Assembly: GCA_943789305.1 (NCBI GenBank)
Contig: CALSTP010000001.1
Location: 472,178 to 536,177 of the forward strand
DNA from: an uncultured Flavobacteriaceae bacterium
Lineage (GTDB): Bacteria > Bacteroidota > Bacteroidia > Flavobacteriales > Flavobacteriaceae
Length of the DNA: 64,000 nucleotides
Direction of reading: 5' to 3'
Positions 16,415 to 24,164 of the stretch are shown here, piece after piece; position 1 is the first letter of the stretch, and each line of letters opens with the position of its first letter. Position numbers and translations under genes: made by a program. The notes beneath the pieces are model-generated. The model did no database searches. It worked only from the letters and a program-made list of their open reading frames with translations, and was not told the DNA's origin.

Positions 16415-17767
16415 ATGAAAAATTTTAAACTAGTAGCTGTACTTTTCCTTTTAATTGGGACTGTAAATGCTCAAACATCAGAAAACCCTTGGTTGGTTTC
16501 CGTTGGTTTCAATGCAGTTGGTTTGCAAGGTGATTTAACAGGAAGTACCCCTCTGTTGAAGAATGATTACAAATCAATGAGTTTTGGAGTACCCTCACTA
16601 TCAGTTTTTAGATCAATATACGGCGGTCTTTCTATTGGGGCTCAGTTTTCTTTTAACTCTATCAAAAAGGAATCAAGTGGTGGTTCAGATGCTAAATTCT
16701 CAACTATTGAAGGTGTACTTAAATATGGATTTGCTAGAGACTCCAAGGTTAGCCCATTTTTAAAGGCAGGTTTTGGTAGAACTTCATTTGGGATAGGTAA
16801 TGAAGATGAATTTAACGCTGCAAGAAACGCTACAGACACCTACTTTGGAGGGGCTGGATTAAATTTCAAGTTAGGAGACCGGTTAAGTGCTTTTGTAGAA
16901 ACTAGTTTTAGATCAACTCAAGATGCACCCAAAGGAAATTACTCTCAGCACACTATAGGACTTGCATATGGTTTCGGTGCTGGAGATACTGACAAAGATG
17001 GTGTTTCAGACAAAAAAGATAAGTGTCCAGATGTATTTGGATTAAAAGAATTTGAAGGTTGTCCAGACACAGATGCAGATGGGATTCCAGATAACCAAGA
17101 TGATTGTCCCGAAGAAGCTGGTCCAGAAGAAAACAATGGTTGTCCAGACACTGACGGAGATGGCGTTTTAGACAAAGACGACGCATGTAAAGATGTCGCT
17201 GGTTTAGTTGAGCTGGGAGGATGTCCTGATACAGATAAAGATGGAATCATTGATTCTGAAGACGAATGTCCTAAAGAAGCTGGTTCAGATCAGAATAATG
17301 GATGCCCCTGGCCAGATCAAGATAATGATGGTATTGCTGATAAAGATGATGCATGTCCAGAAGAAGCAGGAACCTCTGAAGGTAATGGTTGTCCTGAAAT
17401 TAAAAATGAAGCACTAAATGAAATGAATAGTGTTGGGTCAAACATATTATTCCCTGCTAACGGAATCAAGTTGATGGGTAAGAAAACACTCAATGCAATT
17501 CAAGAAGTTAAGCGTATTTTAGATGAAAATCCATCAGCAAGTATTTTAATAGAAGGTCATGCCTCTACCGATGGTGATGAAAATAGCAATCTTAACCTTT
17601 CACTTAAACGAGCTGAGTCTGTTAAGTCTAAATTAATAGAATTAGGAATTGATGAAAGTCGAATTGAAGTTAAAGCCTTTGGTGAAACTATGCCAGTTGA
17701 AGGTCAAGATTCAATAGAAACTAGATCAAAAAGTAGAAGAGTGGTCTTCAAATCAACTTCTAACTAA
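16415..17767 (+). CDS. OmpA-family outer membrane protein with thrombospondin type 3 repeats
   Basis: I take ATG 16415 as start: it gives a clean signal peptide (MKNFKLVAVLFLLIGTVNAQ), whereas the open frame back to 16250 encodes improbable leader sequence and would start upstream of the candidate promoter. The 450-residue precursor has a beta-barrel domain (about 20-185), then five Asp-rich, Ca2+-binding-type repeats of the form DxDxDGxxDxxDxCP (about 185-320), and a C-terminal OmpA-like peptidoglycan-binding domain (IEGHASTDG, NLSLKRAESVKSKL, VKAFGE). It probably links outer membrane and cell wall and may be an abundant porin. A strong terminator follows, so it is monocistronic. Confidence 0.93.
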   Translation: MKNFKLVAVLFLLIGTVNAQTSENPWLVSVGFNAVGLQGDLTGSTPLLKNDYKSMSFGVPSLSVFRSIYGGLSIGAQFSFNSIKKESSGGSDAKFSTIEGVLKYGFARDSKVSPFLKAGFGRTSFGIGNEDEFNAARNATDTYFGGAGLNFKLGDRLSAFVETSFRSTQDAPKGNYSQHTIGLAYGFGAGDTDKDGVSDKKDKCPDVFGLKEFEGCPDTDADGIPDNQDDCPEEAGPEENNGCPDTDGDGVLDKDDACKDVAGLVELGGCPDTDKDGIIDSEDECPKEAGSDQNNGCPWPDQDNDGIADKDDACPEEAGTSEGNGCPEIKNEALNEMNSVGSNILFPANGIKLMGKKTLNAIQEVKRILDENPSASILIEGHASTDGDENSNLNLSLKRAESVKSKLIELGIDESRIEVKAFGETMPVEGQDSIETRSKSRRVVFKSTSN

Positions 17768-17788
17768 CTAGGGTTTAAATATAAGAAG

Positions 17789-17818
17789 AAAGGGTTGATC
17801 GTAAGATCAACCCTTTTT
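17789..17818 (+). terminator. Intrinsic terminator of the OmpA-family gene
   Basis: AAAGGGTTGATC (17789-17800) pairs perfectly with GATCAACCCTTT (17805-17816) around a GTAA loop and runs into T residues. Because of the flanking A-run it can also serve rpe on the opposite strand, whose stop is at 17822. Confidence 0.9.
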
Positions 17819-17821
17819 CAT

Positions 17822-18472
17822 TTAAATATTCTTTAATCCAGAAATTGTTTTGACAGGATTTTCATTACCAAATACGTAACTACCGGCTACCAAGACATCA
17901 GCACCAGCATCAATTAAATGTTTTGCGTTTTTGTTAGTTACTCCTCCATCAATTTCGATAAGAGTCGGACAACCTTTTTTTTCAATCATGGCTTTAAGCG
18001 CTTTAACTTTTGAATAGGTTTCTTGAATAAATGATTGACCACCAAAGCCTGGATTTACACTCATAACACAAACAAGATCAATATCTTGAATGATTGATTC
18101 AAGAACATTGATAGGGGAGTGAGGATTCAATGCCACTCCAGCCTTCATATCAGACGATTTGATTTTTTGTATCGTTCTGTGCAAATGATTACATGCTTCA
18201 TAATGAACAGTAAGGATTTCGGAACCCAATTCAGCGAAAGTTGTAATGTATTGATCTGGATTAACAATCATTAAGTGAACATCAAGTGGTTTTTTAGCGT
18301 GTTTAGCAATTGCTTTGAGCACCGGCATACCGAAAGATATATTAGGCACAAAAACTCCATCCATGATGTCAATATGAAACCAGTCGGCTTCACTAGAGTT
18401 TAACATTTCTGAATCTCGTTGAAGATTTGCAAAGTCGGCGGCTAAAATAGAAGGTGCTATTAATTTAGACAT
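17822..18472 (-). CDS. rpe: Rpe, ribulose-phosphate 3-epimerase
   Basis: TIM-barrel metal enzyme of the pentose phosphate pathway interconverting D-ribulose 5-phosphate and D-xylulose 5-phosphate. The 216-residue sequence has all signature segments: SILAADFANL, the metal-binding HIDIMDGVFVPN, LDVHLMI, SVNPGFGGQ and the second catalytic Asp in EIDGGV, then AGSYVF for phosphate binding. Length is normal. It lies downstream of rpoD on the same strand but a terminator stands between, so it is probably transcribed separately or by read-through. Confidence 0.96.
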   Translation of the reverse strand: MSKLIAPSILAADFANLQRDSEMLNSSEADWFHIDIMDGVFVPNISFGMPVLKAIAKHAKKPLDVHLMIVNPDQYITTFAELGSEILTVHYEACNHLHRTIQKIKSSDMKAGVALNPHSPINVLESIIQDIDLVCVMSVNPGFGGQSFIQETYSKVKALKAMIEKKGCPTLIEIDGGVTNKNAKHLIDAGADVLVAGSYVFGNENPVKTISGLKNI

Positions 18473-18492
18473 ATGTAATTAGTTTTTGGTTA

Positions 18493-18520
18493 TAAAAAAA
18501 AGCAACCCATAGGTTGCTTT
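18493..18520 (-). terminator. Intrinsic terminator of rpoD
   Basis: On the minus strand AAAGCAACC pairs with GGTTGCTTT around a four-base loop and is followed by a run of eight T (plus-strand A at 18494-18501). It begins six bases after the rpoD stop. Confidence 0.85.
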
Positions 18521-18525
18521 TCTCG

Positions 18526-19389
18526 TTATCCTAAATATGTTTTTAAGATTTTGCTTCTCGAAGTGTGTTTTAATCTGCGTATAGCTTTTTCTTTAATTTG
18601 ACGGACACGCTCTCGAGTTAAATCAAAAGTTTCTCCAATTTCTTCTAGGGTCATAGCGTGTTGTTCACCAAGTCCAAAATACAAACGAACAACATCAGCT
18701 TCTCGGGGTGTGAGTGTTTCTAGAGCTCGTTCAATTTCTGTTTGTAGAGATTCATGAAGTAAAATTCTGTCTGGATTTGGAGACTCCCCACTATTGAGTA
18801 CATCATACAAATTAGAATCTTCCCCTTCAACAAGAGGAGCATCCATAGAAACGTGTCTCCCGGAGTTTTTAAGAGACTCTTTAACATCATTGATTGTCAT
18901 TTCAAGTTCCTTTGCAATTTCTTCTGCAGAAGGAGCTCTTTCATGTGCTTGCTCTAAGAAAGCATAGGTCTTATTGATCTTGTTGATTGAACCAATTTTG
19001 TTTAATGGTAATCGAACTATTCTTGATTGTTCTGCTAGAGCCTGAAGTATAGATTGTCGAATCCACCAAACTGCATAAGAAATGAATTTAAAACCACGGG
19101 TTTCGTCAAAACGTTTTGCAGCTTTAATTAAACCTAAATTCCCTTCATTAATTAAATCAGGAAGGGTGAGCCCTTGATTTTGGTATTGTTTTGCAACGGA
19201 AACTACAAATCGAAGGTTTGCTTTAGTTAATTTTTCTAAAGCAACTTGATCCCCTGCTTTAATCCTTTGTGCTAATTCTACTTCTTCTTCTGCAGTAATC
19301 AGGTCTACTTTTCCAATCTCTTGTAAATACTTGTCAAGAGATGCTGTTTCACGATTAGTTACCTGTTTGGTTATTTTAAGTTGTCTCAC
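18526..19389 (-). CDS. rpoD: RpoD, primary sigma factor of RNA polymerase
   Basis: The 287-residue protein is the short Bacteroidota type: region 1.2 starts almost at once ([18 protein letters not shown]), with no region 1.1 and no non-conserved insert. Region 2 carries [20 protein letters not shown] and the -10 recognition/melting segment [16 protein letters not shown]; region 3 follows, and region 4.2 has the helix-turn-helix [20 protein letters not shown]. Bacteroidota holoenzyme reads TTG/TAnnTTTG promoters instead of the E. coli consensus, matching promoter candidates elsewhere in this window. Terminated by its own hairpin. Confidence 0.96.
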   Translation of the reverse strand: MRQLKITKQVTNRETASLDKYLQEIGKVDLITAEEEVELAQRIKAGDQVALEKLTKANLRFVVSVAKQYQNQGLTLPDLINEGNLGLIKAAKRFDETRGFKFISYAVWWIRQSILQALAEQSRIVRLPLNKIGSINKINKTYAFLEQAHERAPSAEEIAKELEMTINDVKESLKNSGRHVSMDAPLVEGEDSNLYDVLNSGESPNPDRILLHESLQTEIERALETLTPREADVVRLYFGLGEQHAMTLEEIGETFDLTRERVRQIKEKAIRRLKHTSRSKILKTYLG

Positions 19390-19456
19390 TTTAAATTTTT
19401 TACTTATAGTTTATATATACTTATACGTTCAAAAACAAGAAATGTTACATTTTAAT

Positions 19457-19490
19457 AAAAAAAACCTCTTAATTTAATTAAGAGGTTTTT
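19457..19490 (-). terminator. Intrinsic terminator downstream of pnp
   Basis: A near-perfect inverted repeat with arms AACCTCTTAATT and AATTAAGAGGTT centred at about 19475 is flanked by A and T runs on both sides, so it can work on either strand. It stands 24 bases after the pnp stop, in the gap before rpoD. Confidence 0.8.
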
Positions 19491-19513
19491 AAAAACATGA
19501 TTTTCAACAGTTA

Positions 19514-21727
19514 TTAATTTCTGTTTTTAGGTTTTCTATCATCACGTCGCTTGTTGTCTCGACCTTTACTATCGTCTCTAGGTGGTCGTGAAACATAGCC
19601 TTCAGGTTTTTCTAAAAGCGCTTTTCGTGACACTTTTTCTTTACGAGTTCTAGGATCTAGACCGAAATACTTTACTTTGAAAACATCTCCCATATTTACT
19701 ACATCGGATACGTTTTCTGTTCGTTCCCATGCCAATTCACTTACATGCAGAAGTACTTCGTTTCCAGGAGCTTCCATATATTCAACAACAGCACCAAAAT
19801 CAAGCATCTTAATAACTTTTACCTGGTAGGTATTTCCAACCTTGGGTTTAAACATTAATGCATCAATTTTTGCAATCACTTGATCAATTCCATTTTGATC
19901 AGTCCCGAGAATTTCTACAATTCCCTCTTCCGTTTCAGGATCTTCATTAATTACAATGGTTGTTCCTGTTTCTTTTTGAAGTTCCTGAATTACTTTTCCA
20001 CCAGGTCCAATTAAGGCTCCTATAAATTCATTAGGAATTATACGAGTTACCATTTTGGGTGAGTGTGGTTTTACATCGGCAGCAGGAGCTGCTATGGTAC
20101 CGGTAATTTTTTCAAGAATATGTAAACGTCCTGCTCTGGCCTGTTGTAGTGCATTAACAAGAATTTCGTAGGATAATCCTTTGATCTTTATATCCATTTG
20201 ACAGGCAGTAATTCCTTCGGATGTCCCGGTTACTTTAAAGTCCATATCTCCTAAGTGATCTTCATCCCCTAGGATATCAGACAATACCGCATATCGATCT
20301 CCGTCAGAAATTAGCCCCATTGCAATTCCAGAGACTGGTCTTGTGATTTTTACCCCAGCATCCATCAAAGCCATGGTTCCAGCACAAACAGTTGCCATAG
20401 ACGATGAGCCGTTTGATTCTAATACTTCAGAAACTACACGTACTGTGTACGGACAGTCATCGGGAACCATTCCTTTCAAACCACGTTGCGCTAGGTTTCC
20501 ATGTCCAACTTCACGTCGCGAAGTTCCTCTAAGCGGACGAGCTTCACCTGTACAAAAGGGAGGGAAGTTGTAATGTAAATAGAAACTTTCTTCACCTTCA
20601 TAAGAAGGCATGTCTATTTTATTAGAATCTCTTGATGTTCCGAGAGTAACCGTAGCTAAAGCTTGTGTTTCTCCTCGAGTAAAAATTGAAGAACCGTGGG
20701 TAGACGGTAAATAATCAACTTCACACCAAATCGGTCTAATTTCATCTGTTTTACGTCCATCTAATCGAATCCCTTCAGTAAGAGTTAATTCGCGAATAGC
20801 TTCTTTTTCTGCTTTTCTGTAGTACTCTCCAACCAGATGACCAAATTCATCCATTTCTTCTTCACTAAAAGAAGCTTTAATCTCTTCTTTTACCATAGCA
20901 AATGCATTACCACGTTCAGCTTTAGAAGTTCCCTTTTTAGCGATCGCATAACATTTGTCATAAGCCATTTTATGAATGCGTTTCTCTAAGTCTTCATTTG
21001 CTTCAGCAGTTTCATATTCACGAACTTCTTTTTTCCCAAAAGCTTCGGCTAACCGCAATTGAGCTTCAATTTGAACTTTAATTGCTTCATGAGCAAATTT
21101 GATGGCATCTGCCATTTCTTCCTCAGAAATTTCATCCATTTCTCCTTCAACCATCATCACTGAATCTACAGAAGCCCCAATCATCATATCAATGTCAGAA
21201 TCTTTTAATTGTGAACGACTTGGATTTATTACAAATTCGCCATTTACACGAGCTACTCTAGCTTCAGAAATAGCACATTCGAAAGGAAAATCACTTAGTT
21301 GAATAGCTGTAGAAGCAGCAAGACCAGCTAATGCGTCTGGCATTACATCCTCGTCATTTGACATCAACTGAATCATTACTTGAGTCTCAGAATGATAATC
21401 TTTTGGAAACAATGGTCGGAGAACACGATCTACTAAACGCATGGTTAAAACTTCACCATCACTTGGACGTGCTTCTCTTTTGAAAAAACCACCTGGATAA
21501 CGCCCAGCTGCGGCGAATTTTTCTCGATAATCTACTGTTAATGGTAAGAAGTCTACATCAGATTGTTTGTAATTCGACACTACTGTGCACAGCAGCATGG
21601 AATTACCCATTTGTACAACAACCGAACCATGCGCTTGTTTTGCTAATTTACCTGTTTCAATAGAGATTTCTCTTCCATCGCCAAGGTCTATGACCTCTTT
21701 AAAAACTTTTGGAATCATTTTTTTCAT
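19514..21727 (-). CDS. pnp: Pnp, polyribonucleotide nucleotidyltransferase
   Basis: 3'-5' phosphorolytic exoribonuclease and degradosome component. Two RNase PH domains (first about 5-220; second about 320-550, with [15 protein letters not shown] and the Kxx[12 protein letters not shown] region) flank an alpha-helical domain. KH ([21 protein letters not shown]) and S1 ([21 protein letters not shown]) domains follow, then a basic tail rich in Arg/Lys/Asp. I chose ATG 21727; ATG 21718 (MIPKVFKEV) is equally good and closer to most homologues, while the frame back to 21772 adds non-homologous residues. It lies downstream of rpsO on the same strand, the widely conserved rpsO-pnp pair. Confidence 0.96.
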   Translation of the reverse strand: MKKMIPKVFKEVIDLGDGREISIETGKLAKQAHGSVVVQMGNSMLLCTVVSNYKQSDVDFLPLTVDYREKFAAAGRYPGGFFKREARPSDGEVLTMRLVDRVLRPLFPKDYHSETQVMIQLMSNDEDVMPDALAGLAASTAIQLSDFPFECAISEARVARVNGEFVINPSRSQLKDSDIDMMIGASVDSVMMVEGEMDEISEEEMADAIKFAHEAIKVQIEAQLRLAEAFGKKEVREYETAEANEDLEKRIHKMAYDKCYAIAKKGTSKAERGNAFAMVKEEIKASFSEEEMDEFGHLVGEYYRKAEKEAIRELTLTEGIRLDGRKTDEIRPIWCEVDYLPSTHGSSIFTRGETQALATVTLGTSRDSNKIDMPSYEGEESFYLHYNFPPFCTGEARPLRGTSRREVGHGNLAQRGLKGMVPDDCPYTVRVVSEVLESNGSSSMATVCAGTMALMDAGVKITRPVSGIAMGLISDGDRYAVLSDILGDEDHLGDMDFKVTGTSEGITACQMDIKIKGLSYEILVNALQQARAGRLHILEKITGTIAAPAADVKPHSPKMVTRIIPNEFIGALIGPGGKVIQELQKETGTTIVINEDPETEEGIVEILGTDQNGIDQVIAKIDALMFKPKVGNTYQVKVIKMLDFGAVVEYMEAPGNEVLLHVSELAWERTENVSDVVNMGDVFKVKYFGLDPRTRKEKVSRKALLEKPEGYVSRPPRDDSKGRDNKRRDDRKPKNRN

Positions 21728-21821
21728 TTTTGTTAAACCTAAACGTTGTGTTGTGTTGTTGTAGGATACCAATGAAAAACTAGAATTCAGCTTTTATATT
21801 CCCTAAGGGATGAAATTTGGT

Positions 21822-22091
21822 TTATTTACGTAAACCTAATTCTTTTACGATTGCACGATAACGTGTAATATCTTTTGTTTTTAAATAGTCCAAAAGACTT
21901 CTTCTTTTACCTACTAGTTTTACAAGAGAACGTTCTGTGTTAAAGTCTTTACGATTATTTTTTAAATGTTCAGACAAATGGTTAATTCTGTGAGAAAACA
22001 AAGCAATTTGTCCTTCAGCAGATCCGGTGTCTGATTTAGATTTCCCGTGTTTTTCGAAAATCTTTTCTTTTACTTCTTTAGATAAATACAT
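21822..22091 (-). CDS. rpsO: Ribosomal protein S15 (uS15)
   Basis: 89-residue primary 16S rRNA-binding protein of the small subunit platform. The family core DTGSAEGQIALFSHRINHLSEHLK and the segment LVKLVGKRRSLLDYLK with terminal YRAIVKELGLRK are intact. Upstream of pnp as in most bacteria; a TATCTTTG promoter box lies about 47 bases before the start. Confidence 0.97.
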   Translation of the reverse strand: MYLSKEVKEKIFEKHGKSKSDTGSAEGQIALFSHRINHLSEHLKNNRKDFNTERSLVKLVGKRRSLLDYLKTKDITRYRAIVKELGLRK

Positions 22092-22137
22092 GCTAATATT
22101 ATTTAATGATTGTTATGTATGCATATTTTAAGCGCCG

Positions 22138-22145
22138 CAAAGATA
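22138..22145 (-). promoter_or_regulatory. -7 promoter box of rpsO
   Basis: On the minus strand the sequence reads TATCTTTG followed by CGGC, a close match to the Bacteroidota -7 element TAnnTTTG. No TTG is seen at 17-23 bases upstream, so only the -7 part is supported. Confidence 0.5.
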
Positions 22146-22165
22146 CACTTTTTTTTGATTAAAGC

Positions 22166-23023
22166 TTAGTTTCTTACGGGTTGATTAAGGATTAAATCAA
22201 TGTATAGATTGATTTTATTTTTTAAATTTTTACGATGAGAGATAAAATCTAAAAAACCTTTCTCCAAAAGAAATTCACTTTTTTGGAAACCTTCTGGGAG
22301 GTCTTTTCCTGTTGTGTCTTTTACAACACGAGGTCCTGCAAAAGCAATTAAGGCTCCTGGTTCTGCAATATTAATGTCTCCAAGCATTGCAAAAGAGGCT
22401 GTTGTTCCTCCAGTGGTTGGATCGGTACACAGCGATATATATGGGAGTTTAGATTCGGATAGTTCGGCTAGTTTAGCACTAGTTTTAGCTAACTGCATTA
22501 AAGAAAATGCACCTTCCATCATTCGAGCACCTCCTGACTTTGAGATGATAATAAAAGGTAAATGTCTTTCAATAGCATAGTCAATTGCTCGAGCAATTTT
22601 TTCTCCTACTACCGAACCCATAGATCCACCAATAAAATTAAAATCCATACTTGCAACGACAATTTCTTTCCCTTTAGATTTACCTACAGCAGTTCGAATT
22701 GCGTCTTTTAGTCCTGATTTCTTTTTTGTTTCCTTTAAACGATCCTTATATTTTTTGGTATCCGAAAAGTTTAAAAAATCTTTAGAAACAATATGGCTGT
22801 TAATTTCCTTATAATGATTTTCATCAAAGAGAATTTCGAAGTATTCTTTACTTCCAATACGAACATGATATTCGTCTTCGGGACTCACATAAAAGTTATC
22901 TGCTAGTTCTTGTGTCTCTACAATTTTACCAGATGGAGTCTTGTACCAGAGTCCTTTAGGGATATCTTTTTTTTCCTCAGTTCGAGTTTGTATTCCCTGT
23001 TCACTACGTTTAAACCAACTCAT
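22166..23023 (-). CDS. accD: AccD, acetyl-CoA carboxylase carboxyltransferase beta subunit
   Basis: Beta subunit of the carboxyltransferase that makes malonyl-CoA with AccA. The 285-residue protein has the crotonase-like core ([59 protein letters not shown]). The usual N-terminal four-cysteine zinc ribbon is present in outline ([12 protein letters not shown] ... [12 protein letters not shown]) but every zinc cysteine is replaced, and the first 60 residues contain no Cys. It lies 14 bases downstream of fbaA on the same strand. Confidence 0.95.
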   Translation of the reverse strand: MSWFKRSEQGIQTRTEEKKDIPKGLWYKTPSGKIVETQELADNFYVSPEDEYHVRIGSKEYFEILFDENHYKEINSHIVSKDFLNFSDTKKYKDRLKETKKKSGLKDAIRTAVGKSKGKEIVVASMDFNFIGGSMGSVVGEKIARAIDYAIERHLPFIIISKSGGARMMEGAFSLMQLAKTSAKLAELSESKLPYISLCTDPTTGGTTASFAMLGDINIAEPGALIAFAGPRVVKDTTGKDLPEGFQKSEFLLEKGFLDFISHRKNLKNKINLYIDLILNQPVRN

Positions 23024-23037
23024 TTATTCCTTTTTGA

Positions 23038-24108
23038 TTAGGCTAATGTATTGATATTATTTAAATCTTCAAATGCTTGCGTTAATCTTTGTTTGAAGGT
23101 TTGTTCTCCAAGGCGCAACCATTTTCTGGGGTCATAGTTCTTTTTGTTTGGTTGATCTTTTCCTTCTGGATTTCCTATTTGAGTCTTCAGATAGTCAATG
23201 TTATTAGTCATATAATCACGAATACCTTCTGTGAAAGCAAATTGTAAATCGGTATCAATATTCATTTTAATTACCCCATACCCAATTGCTTCTCTAATTT
23301 CTTCAATAGTAGAACCAGAACCGCCATGAAAAACAAAATCTACTGTGTTTCCTGGTAAGTTATATTTTTCGCTAATGTATTCCTGAGAGTTTTTTAGAAT
23401 TTTCGGGGTGAGTTTAACATTACCAGGCTTATATACTCCATGAACATTTCCAAAAGCTGCAGCTACGGTAAACTGATCACTAACAATTCTAAGTTCTTCA
23501 AAAGCGTATGCAACTTCTTCGGGTTGTGTATATAATTTTGAAACATCAACATCACTATTGTCAACTCCATCTTCTTCTCCGCCTGTAATCCCAAGTTCAA
23601 TTTCTAAAGTCATCCCCATTTTTGACATTCGTTTGAGGTAGGTTTTACAAATCTCAATATTTTCTTCAAGGGATTCTTCGGAAAGATCAATCATATGAGA
23701 ACTGTAAAGAGATTTTCCAGTTTCAGCATAAAATTTTTCACCTGCATCAAGCAAACCATCAATCCAAGGCAATAACTTTTTGGCACAGTGATCCGTGTTT
23801 AAAATAACAGTTGCTCCATATGCCTCAGCTAATTCATGAATGTGTTTTGCTCCTGCAATAGCACCAGCAATTGCAGCTTTTTGATCGGTATTATCTAAAC
23901 TTTTTCCTGCATTGAAGATTGCTCCACCATTAGAAAACTGAATGATAACAGGGCTATTAAGTTCTGCTGCAGTTTCTAAAACTGTATTTATGGTATTGTT
24001 TCCAATTACATTTACTGCAGGAAGTGCGAATTGTTTTTGTTTAGCTAATGCAAATACCTCTTGAACTTTTTTTCCAGTAATTACACCAGATGGAATTTTT
24101 GAACTCAT
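23038..24108 (-). CDS. fbaA: FbaA, class II fructose-bisphosphate aldolase
   Basis: Zinc-dependent aldolase of glycolysis/gluconeogenesis (fructose 1,6-bisphosphate to DHAP and glyceraldehyde 3-phosphate). The 356-residue protein matches the class IIA form: metal and catalytic segment LNTDHCAKK, SSHMIDLSEE, ELGITGGEEDGVD, VHGVYKPGNV, the phosphate-binding VFHGGSGS and KMNIDTDLQFAF. First of a likely fbaA-accD transcript; a TACATTTG box lies about 40 bases upstream. Confidence 0.96.
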   Translation of the reverse strand: MSSKIPSGVITGKKVQEVFALAKQKQFALPAVNVIGNNTINTVLETAAELNSPVIIQFSNGGAIFNAGKSLDNTDQKAAIAGAIAGAKHIHELAEAYGATVILNTDHCAKKLLPWIDGLLDAGEKFYAETGKSLYSSHMIDLSEESLEENIEICKTYLKRMSKMGMTLEIELGITGGEEDGVDNSDVDVSKLYTQPEEVAYAFEELRIVSDQFTVAAAFGNVHGVYKPGNVKLTPKILKNSQEYISEKYNLPGNTVDFVFHGGSGSTIEEIREAIGYGVIKMNIDTDLQFAFTEGIRDYMTNNIDYLKTQIGNPEGKDQPNKKNYDPRKWLRLGEQTFKQRLTQAFEDLNNINTLA

Positions 24109-24146
24109 AAAATGTTTGTTTTGTTTTTTTTCAAAATTTTAAGCTC

Positions 24147-24154
24147 CAAATGTA
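24147..24154 (-). promoter_or_regulatory. -7 promoter box of fbaA
   Basis: Minus-strand TACATTTG matches TAnnTTTG and lies in the 56-base gap between the Omp85 gene and fbaA, about 38 bases before the fbaA ATG. No -33 TTG at a proper distance is visible. Confidence 0.4.
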
Positions 24155-24164
24155 ACTTTTTTTT

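Noticed and set aside
16945-17250. Overlapping minus-strand reading frames of 101 and 77 residues in the OmpA repeat region
   Set aside because: They arise from the repetitive Asp/Gly codons of the calcium-binding repeats read in antisense; no signal, motif or start context supports them.
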